Assembly (NCBI GenBank): GCA_003661125.1
Contig: QMVO01000060.1
Location: forward strand, 1-8,376
Direction of reading: 5' to 3'
Length of the DNA stretch: 8,376 bases
Origin: Methanosarcinales archaeon
GTDB taxonomy: Archaea > Halobacteriota > Syntropharchaeia > Alkanophagales > Methanospirareceae
The position numbers were made by a program, and so were the translations under genes. The notes under the pieces are model-generated. The model was not told where the DNA came from. It made no database searches and saw nothing but the letters and a program-made list of their open reading frames with translations. Shown here piece by piece: positions 5,176 to 8,376 of this stretch (position 1 is its first letter; every line of letters begins with the position of its first letter).

Positions 5176-5202
5176 TTAATTGATCCTCCTTTTTGGAGAG
5201 TA

Positions 5203-5229
5203 AAGTTACTCCTAAGTTAATCTAAGTTA
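5203..5229. repeat. Three phased AAGTTA direct repeats in the divergent control region
   Basis: AAGTTA occurs at 5203-5208, 5214-5219 and 5224-5229. The steps are 11 and 10 bases, that is one helical turn each, so all copies face the same side of the DNA. The last two extend to CTAAGTTA. The repeats lie just upstream of the capsid TATA-like box and across the predicted start point of the minus-strand gene. This is the expected arrangement for an operator that represses one direction and could help the other. The binding protein is unknown. Confidence 0.55.
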
Positions 5230-5233
5230 TGAG

Positions 5234-5244
5234 TTCTTTAAAAC
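5234..5244. promoter_or_regulatory. Bidirectional TATA-like box for the capsid gene and the divergent gene
   Basis: TTCTTTAAAAC contains TTTAAA (5237-5242), which reads as a TATA-like box on both strands. On the plus strand it predicts initiation near 5265, giving a leader of about 25 bases with the ribosome binding site before TTG 5290. On the minus strand GTTTTAAAG, with the A-rich CAAAAA before it, predicts initiation near 5214 and a leader of about 40 bases before ATG 5175. I see no other good TATA-like box for either gene in the 114-base gap. Confidence 0.5.
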
Positions 5245-5275
5245 TTTTTGTTTGAAATTCCCTTTTTTGGTAACA

Positions 5276-5283
5276 GGAGGTGA
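5276..5283 (+). promoter_or_regulatory. Perfect ribosome binding site that decides a TTG start
   Basis: GGAGGTGA matches the archaeal anti-Shine-Dalgarno sequence completely and ends six bases before TTG 5290. No ATG or GTG lies in frame nearby upstream, so this site is the reason for accepting TTG as the start codon of the capsid-like gene. Confidence 0.8.
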
Positions 5284-5289
5284 AAAAAA

Positions 5290-5658
5290 TTGCCAGGATA
5301 TAGGGGTTTTGATAAGAGGACAACAAACTATGACCTATCAGTAATTCCAGACAATGTTCGTGCCAAATTCGATGCGAGGAAGGAGCAGATGGTGAAGGGG
5401 CAGCAAGAGGCACAAAGCGACATCGTGGACATCGAAACAAAGGTGAGGGAGAAGTTAGATGATGCAGGGATACTTGCAAACTTCCGAGTGCCCTATTTGA
5501 ACTTCGCAAGGGCACTCTACAGGGCGAAGGGGCACAATAGTGGCATAGCTTTGAGGAAGGTAGCGACTGCGGAGAAGGCAAAGTTCGTATCATACGGTCT
5601 TGATCCATCCATCTTGGATGAGATCATATACATAGTGGTTGGAGCTGCAGCATACTAA
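5290..5658 (+). CDS. Rudivirus-like major capsid protein (DNA-wrapping helical fold)
   Basis: This 122-residue protein is the probable major capsid protein of a filamentous or rod-shaped archaeal virus. Its C-terminal part, KFVSYGLDPSILDEIIYIVVG (99-119), matches what I recall of the SIRV2 capsid protein end (YVSAYGANPEILDAVTNIILG). The middle helix, KLDDAGILANFRVPYLNFARALYRA (55-79), aligns with the SIRV2 region around QYGITGPSR...GLKVARALNR. Capsid proteins of this class have an N-terminal arm that wraps A-form DNA and a four-helix bundle. The basic N-terminus PGYRGFDKR and the helices after residue 22 fit this, and 122 residues is close to the usual 130-140. It starts at TTG behind a perfect ribosome binding site, has its own promoter and ends at a T-rich terminator, as expected for strong separate expression. 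The likeness was judged from memory, so Ligamenvirales membership is probable rather than proven. Confidence 0.75.
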   Translation: MPGYRGFDKRTTNYDLSVIPDNVRAKFDARKEQMVKGQQEAQSDIVDIETKVREKLDDAGILANFRVPYLNFARALYRAKGHNSGIALRKVATAEKAKFVSYGLDPSILDEIIYIVVGAAAY

Positions 5659-5673
5659 TAGCGGAGATAGCGG
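5658..5673 (+). repeat. Tandem ATAGCGG doublet after the capsid gene
   Basis: ATAGCGG occurs at 5658-5664 and 5667-5673, nine bases apart, starting in the capsid stop codon. A similar doublet with the same period, TTAGCGGTG then TTAGCGGTT, lies at 164-181 inside the small membrane protein gene. It could be a protein-binding site or chance. Confidence 0.3.
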
Positions 5674-5699
5674 TAATTCAGGGCTTCAGCAAACTTTGC

Positions 5700-5733
5700 A
5701 AATTTTTTATTTTTTTCTTCATTTCTTTTTATC
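5700..5733 (+). terminator. T-rich terminator of the capsid gene, also carrying the next promoter
   Basis: 24 of the 33 bases from 5701 to 5733 are T on the plus strand, with only A and C otherwise. This stretch follows a short inverted repeat (GCAAA-C-TTTGC, 5689-5699). Such T-rich tracts end transcription in archaea. TTTTTTAT at 5703-5710 is also a TATA-like box whose predicted start point coincides with ATG 5734, so the same stretch should end the capsid transcript and begin the glycosyltransferase transcript. Confidence 0.6.
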
Positions 5734-6771
5734 ATGAGAGTGTTAATGAGCGTTTTGTTAGCGACTTCCACAATCAATCAAGCGAATATCATTAGGAAGC
5801 TCATAGAGGAGAAGGGGTTTGAGGTGGAATACAAAAATACGATAACGATTTTTGATATGAAAGATGAGGAGGTTCACGGGATACTGTGGTTCAAACTTGC
5901 GACAGTCCCCTTCTTGGGAGATGTGGTTGCACCATACATCATGGGAAAAAAACCGAGAGCAATCTACGTAACGGTAGAGGGGATACCTACAAAGTCGGCA
6001 GTTCTTCACTCAAATATCCCAAGATGCTCATTTATTGCAAATAGCTACTTTACTATGGATAGCCTAAGAAGAGCTGGATTGAGAGTGATGGATGTGGTTC
6101 ATCATGCGATTGATCCTGCGATGATCAAAAAAGCGGAGCAATATATAGAGCTATATAGGAAGGAGTGGGATAAGAAATACAAGGAGAGGGTGAAGTTTCT
6201 TTACGTAGGTAGAAACGATCCAAGAAAGGCACTTAACAAGCTATCTACTGCGGTGGATGTGTTAAATCAGGAGGGAGTAAAAGATTGGGTTTTGCTTATA
6301 CATAGTGATGAGTCAGCAAAGCAACTATTCAAGAAAGAGAACTGCGAATTCATCAGTAGTTTCGGTTCACTCAAATACGAAGAGGTTTTGGGCATGATGG
6401 GAGCTTGTGATTACTTAGTTTTCCCATCTGTCTGCGAAGGTTTTGGATTACCTATATTGGAGGCTAATGCAATGGGTGTTCCTGTGCTGCACAATTTCTG
6501 TCCACCGATGAGCGAGTTTAGTAGCGAGGAGTTTAACTTTGTATGGGAGTATGCGGATAAGCAATTTGTAAATCAAGGAAATGCTCAGTATTGGATATTC
6601 CATGAATATCCAGATGCTATCATAGCAGAAGTTATGAAAGATGCGATAAGGATCTTTAAGCAATCAAAGAAGGAATATAAAGAGTATTGCGAGAAGGCTA
6701 AAGAACATGCGATGAGGTGGGACTACAAGCGTATCTATCCACGTTTGCTAAAATATCTCAATATACGATAG
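5734..6771 (+). CDS. GT-B glycosyltransferase, GT4-like
   Basis: This 345-residue protein is a family 4-like retaining glycosyltransferase, which moves a sugar from a nucleotide donor to an acceptor. The C-terminal nucleotide-sugar domain is clear. KFLYVGRNDPRKALNKL (154-170) carries the phosphate-contacting Arg160 and Lys165, and DYLVFPSVCEGFGLPILEANAMGVPVL (226-252) carries the Glu235-x7-Glu243 motif with the usual GFGLP loop. The N-terminal acceptor domain (1-150) is diverged and opens with a Rossmann-like strand (VLMSVLLATSTINQANIIRKL). It has no signal peptide or membrane segment, so it should be cytoplasmic. The length is normal for the family. There is no ribosome binding site and the predicted transcription start is at ATG 5734, so the mRNA is probably leaderless. 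A second in-frame ATG lies at 5746. Similar enzymes are common in rudiviruses and lipothrixviruses, where virion protein glycosylation is the usual suggestion. Its neighbours here are virion genes. Confidence 0.85.
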   Translation: MRVLMSVLLATSTINQANIIRKLIEEKGFEVEYKNTITIFDMKDEEVHGILWFKLATVPFLGDVVAPYIMGKKPRAIYVTVEGIPTKSAVLHSNIPRCSFIANSYFTMDSLRRAGLRVMDVVHHAIDPAMIKKAEQYIELYRKEWDKKYKERVKFLYVGRNDPRKALNKLSTAVDVLNQEGVKDWVLLIHSDESAKQLFKKENCEFISSFGSLKYEEVLGMMGACDYLVFPSVCEGFGLPILEANAMGVPVLHNFCPPMSEFSSEEFNFVWEYADKQFVNQGNAQYWIFHEYPDAIIAEVMKDAIRIFKQSKKEYKEYCEKAKEHAMRWDYKRIYPRLLKYLNIR

Positions 6772-6775
6772 AAAA

Positions 6776-7894
6776 ATGCCAACAGGATACAAAACACCTT
6801 TAGAGCGAAAGCTACGGTATGTTGAGGAGATAGCCTCAAGAGAGGGGATTGACTTATCAATGTTAAAGTGGGAGTATGAGCTTGATGAGATACTTAAGAA
6901 TATATCTTTCAACATCAACTTCAATTTCCTTCTCAATATATATTTGAACCTTGATTTGCACTTTGATATGCCTTCACTCGATTTTGAGATGCCAGATTTT
7001 ACAGATCTCTTTTCTCCACCTTTTGAAAAAATAGGGAAAGCACAGTATGGCGTATCTCAATATAATCTCTCAATTTATGATCCTGAACAGGTTACATCAC
7101 AATCTCTACATCGGCTTTTGTGGGATCTAAGATATAAGCTAACAGATGTGGACGGTGCAACAATAAAACTTACATCTGAGGCTGCTAAGCAGTGGATAGA
7201 GCAGTTGAAACAATATTTGACAGAAAAGGGTGTAGCAAATTTCTATCAGGATGCTATGTTTGAAATTTTAGCTTTGGTAGAAGGAAAGATGTCATCGGTA
7301 AGCTATTGGGACATAGCGGTGTTTGATGTTTCAGTATGGAGTGAGGAGGATAAGTTTAGGACGAGATACACGGATGATTGGAGGAGTGAAAAAGAATTAG
7401 AGACGACAGGAGTTTTTGATAATCATTTTGACTTTTGTAGATTCGATTTTGCGAGGTTTGGGGATGTTTACGAGGGTGGAACTATAAAGGTATCGGAGGA
7501 GTTGGGAGAGGATTTAGCGAGGAGGATAGATGAGTTCCACAAAAGGAGCGGTTGGATAGAGCAGTATGGGCAAAAAACGATCTACCAAAGGATATTCTTT
7601 TATCAAAAGCAGGATAAGATGCATTGGCAGGGAGGACATCATCAGATACGGTTGCAAAATCTTTTGAACCACATAAAGCGGATGTTAAACGAAAAAGGGG
7701 TTATTGCACAATTCAGAACTGCGTATCTTGCATTTGCACAGGAATTGTTCTATCACTATTATGAACCTCATCGAAAATACAAACAGTGGAGAAAGATTTT
7801 ATCACAAGATGAGTTAAAGAATAAGTATAAAAGGATGGGGTGTGATGTAGAAATATTAGATGAGATTAAGGAGGTAGTGGAAAAATGGCGGTAG
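6776..7894 (+). CDS. Probable minor virion protein with two capsid-like domains
   Basis: This 372-residue protein seems to hold two diverged copies of the capsid-protein fold. Copy A (about 88-171) contains QYNLSIYDPEQV, like NYDLSVIPDNV of the capsid protein, and LTEKGVANFYQDAMFEILAL, like LDDAGILANFRVPYLNFARA. Copy B (about 217-372) contains LNEKGVIAQFRTAYLAFAQE and KNKYKRMGCDVEILDEIKEVV, which matches KAKFVSYGLDPSILDEIIYIV of the capsid protein at about half its positions. The N-terminus MPTGYKTPLERK also resembles MPGYRGFDKR. Residues 43-65 alternate hydrophobic and polar residues (FNINFNFLLNIYLNLDL), like exposed beta strands. Clusters of an aromatic-Asp pentapeptide lie at 91-101, 178-188 and 218-230. 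It is probably a structural protein at a virion end or in the shell. It starts four bases after the glycosyltransferase stop without a clear ribosome binding site, so translation may be coupled. Confidence 0.7.
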   Translation: MPTGYKTPLERKLRYVEEIASREGIDLSMLKWEYELDEILKNISFNINFNFLLNIYLNLDLHFDMPSLDFEMPDFTDLFSPPFEKIGKAQYGVSQYNLSIYDPEQVTSQSLHRLLWDLRYKLTDVDGATIKLTSEAAKQWIEQLKQYLTEKGVANFYQDAMFEILALVEGKMSSVSYWDIAVFDVSVWSEEDKFRTRYTDDWRSEKELETTGVFDNHFDFCRFDFARFGDVYEGGTIKVSEELGEDLARRIDEFHKRSGWIEQYGQKTIYQRIFFYQKQDKMHWQGGHHQIRLQNLLNHIKRMLNEKGVIAQFRTAYLAFAQELFYHYYEPHRKYKQWRKILSQDELKNKYKRMGCDVEILDEIKEVVEKWR

Positions 7895-8115
7895 AGGAAA
7901 TAAGTGGAGAGAGTGTAGAGGAAAAGGTAACGGAGGAGATCACAAAAGAGCAACAAAAGATGAACGAATTGATGAGAAGGCTTATAGATGCAAATACTAC
8001 ACTAATTGTGAAAGTAGCAGCGTGTGATTGTAGAAAGAAGAACACTTGTAAAGTGTATCTCCAATCTCAAGAGATAGCGAAGATAATAGATGAGTTGCAA
8101 GAGTTGAGGAGGTAG
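7885..8115 (+). CDS. Small helical protein with a CxC...C motif
   Basis: This is a 76-residue protein. Residues 1-30 are acidic and probably a coiled-coil helix (EEKVTEEITKEQQKMNELMRRL). A short hydrophobic stretch (TTLIVKVAAC) leads to Cys47-x-Cys49-x5-Cys55 (CDCRKKNTC). A second amphipathic helix (QSQEIAKIIDELQELRR) closes the protein. The three cysteines could bind metal, perhaps with a ligand from a partner subunit, or form disulfides, which are frequent in thermophile viruses. I recognise no family. AAGGAGGT at 7868-7875 is a good ribosome binding site, nine bases before the ATG. The gene overlaps the end of the 372-residue virion gene by ten bases in another frame, so the two are likely made together. 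Confidence 0.65.
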   Translation: MAVEEISGESVEEKVTEEITKEQQKMNELMRRLIDANTTLIVKVAACDCRKKNTCKVYLQSQEIAKIIDELQELRR

Positions 8116-8117
8116 AT

Positions 8118-8357
8118 ATGGTTAGGGCAGGAGAAACATACGAGCTTGAGAATATAAAAGTAAGAATTGTGGAAGTAATCTCATACATGGGATACAAGAG
8201 GCGAAGGCATCTACTCATTGGGTATCGTATCATAGATGGAAGCTATCAATCCCCAATTGCTCATTTCTGGATGAGGGAAACAGAAGACATAAGAAGGAAA
8301 ATCGAGGAAATAGTCAAATACTACCTTGATATTAAGAAAAGCATGGCGTTACCATGA
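8118..8357 (+). CDS. Small basic protein, beta-rich N-terminus and C-terminal helix
   Basis: This is a 79-residue protein. Residues 5-50 look like four or five strands of a small barrel (ETYELENIKVRIVEVISYMG, RRRHLLIGYRIIDG, PIAHFWMRE). Residues 52-75 are an amphipathic helix (EDIRRKIEEIVKYYLDIKK). The central RRRH is a possible nucleic acid or phosphate contact. No family is recognised. GAGGAGGT just before ATG 8118 is a strong ribosome binding site, and the gene begins two bases after the preceding stop. Its own stop overlaps a possible next start (ATGA at 8354-8357). It belongs to the glycosyltransferase and virion-protein operon, which favours a late function, but that is inference from position only. 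Confidence 0.65.
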   Translation: MVRAGETYELENIKVRIVEVISYMGYKRRRHLLIGYRIIDGSYQSPIAHFWMRETEDIRRKIEEIVKYYLDIKKSMALP

Positions 8358-8376
8358 GCTGTGCAGATATTGAGCA
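8354..8376 (+). CDS. Possible start of a next gene, cut by the window edge
   Basis: ATG 8354 overlaps the preceding stop as ATGA and opens a frame reading MSCADIE up to the edge. Overlap starts of this kind are usual in this operon, but the ribosome binding site here is weak and only seven codons are visible, so this is tentative. Confidence 0.3.

Noticed and set aside
5185..5200. Short hairpin (CTCC/GGAG) that might hide the ribosome binding site of the minus-strand gene
   Set aside because: The stem is only four or five pairs, too weak to matter at the high temperature suggested for the host.
5222..5608. A 128-codon minus-strand frame opposite the capsid gene
   Set aside because: It is antisense to the well-supported capsid-like gene, is Ser/Pro/Leu-rich and has no good ribosome binding site.
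1..8376. CRISPR arrays, tRNA or rRNA genes, insertion sequences, integrase or attachment sites, terminal inverted repeats
   Set aside because: I looked for spaced direct repeats, cloverleaf-like segments, transposase or recombinase motifs and matching ends and found none that hold up.

Overview
The window looks like a piece of a double-stranded DNA virus, or a provirus, of a thermophilic archaeon. The strongest clue is a 122-residue protein (5290-5658) whose C-terminus carries the YG-x-(N/D)-P-x-I-L-D signature that I recall from the major capsid protein of SIRV-type rod-shaped viruses (order Ligamenvirales, class Tokiviricetes). Other genes fit that setting: a Holliday-junction-resolvase-like nuclease, an AbrB-type and a ribbon-helix-helix-type regulator, a GT-B glycosyltransferase, several tiny zinc-ribbon proteins and short membrane proteins. 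The organism signs are archaeal: AT-rich TATA-like boxes (TTTTTAT, TTTAAA) at the right distance from starts, strong GGAGGTGA ribosome binding sites inside operons, a probable leaderless gene, almost exclusive use of AGA/AGG for arginine, and very purine-rich coding strands. I cannot name the species or host.

Layout. Positions 1-985 hold the end of a plus-strand operon: a partial basic protein, a two-helix membrane protein, possibly an 18-residue peptide, a split zinc-ribbon protein and a Holliday-junction-resolvase-like nuclease. A 164-base gap (986-1149) holds a near-perfect palindrome and tandem promoter-like elements that lead into an unrecognised 373-residue cysteine-containing protein (1150-2271). 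A near copy of the same promoter then drives a tightly packed seven-gene operon (2342-4809): AbrB regulator, a zinc-ribbon protein with a long Glu/Lys/Arg linker and a C-terminal domain that may be a single-strand annealing domain, a small beta-rich protein, two mini zinc ribbons, a probable ribbon-helix-helix regulator and a membrane protein.

The only minus-strand gene (4789-5175) meets this operon tail to tail. It diverges from the capsid gene across a 114-base region that contains one TTTAAA box usable in both directions and three phased AAGTTA repeats. The capsid gene starts at TTG behind a perfect ribosome binding site and ends in a T-rich terminator. That T-rich stretch doubles as the promoter of a leaderless glycosyltransferase gene (5734-6771), followed by a 372-residue protein and two or three small genes, each overlapping or abutting the next.

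The most interesting observation is that the 372-residue protein (6776-7894) appears to contain two diverged copies of the capsid-protein fold, joined in one chain and separated by clusters of an aromatic-Asp pentapeptide repeat. In filamentous viruses of this class the virion is built from capsid-protein dimers, so a covalently joined pseudo-dimer with extra beta-rich and repeat segments would be a plausible minor, terminal or tail-like virion component. The left half therefore looks like replication, recombination and regulation, and the right half like virion assembly and glycosylation. This functional split is inference.
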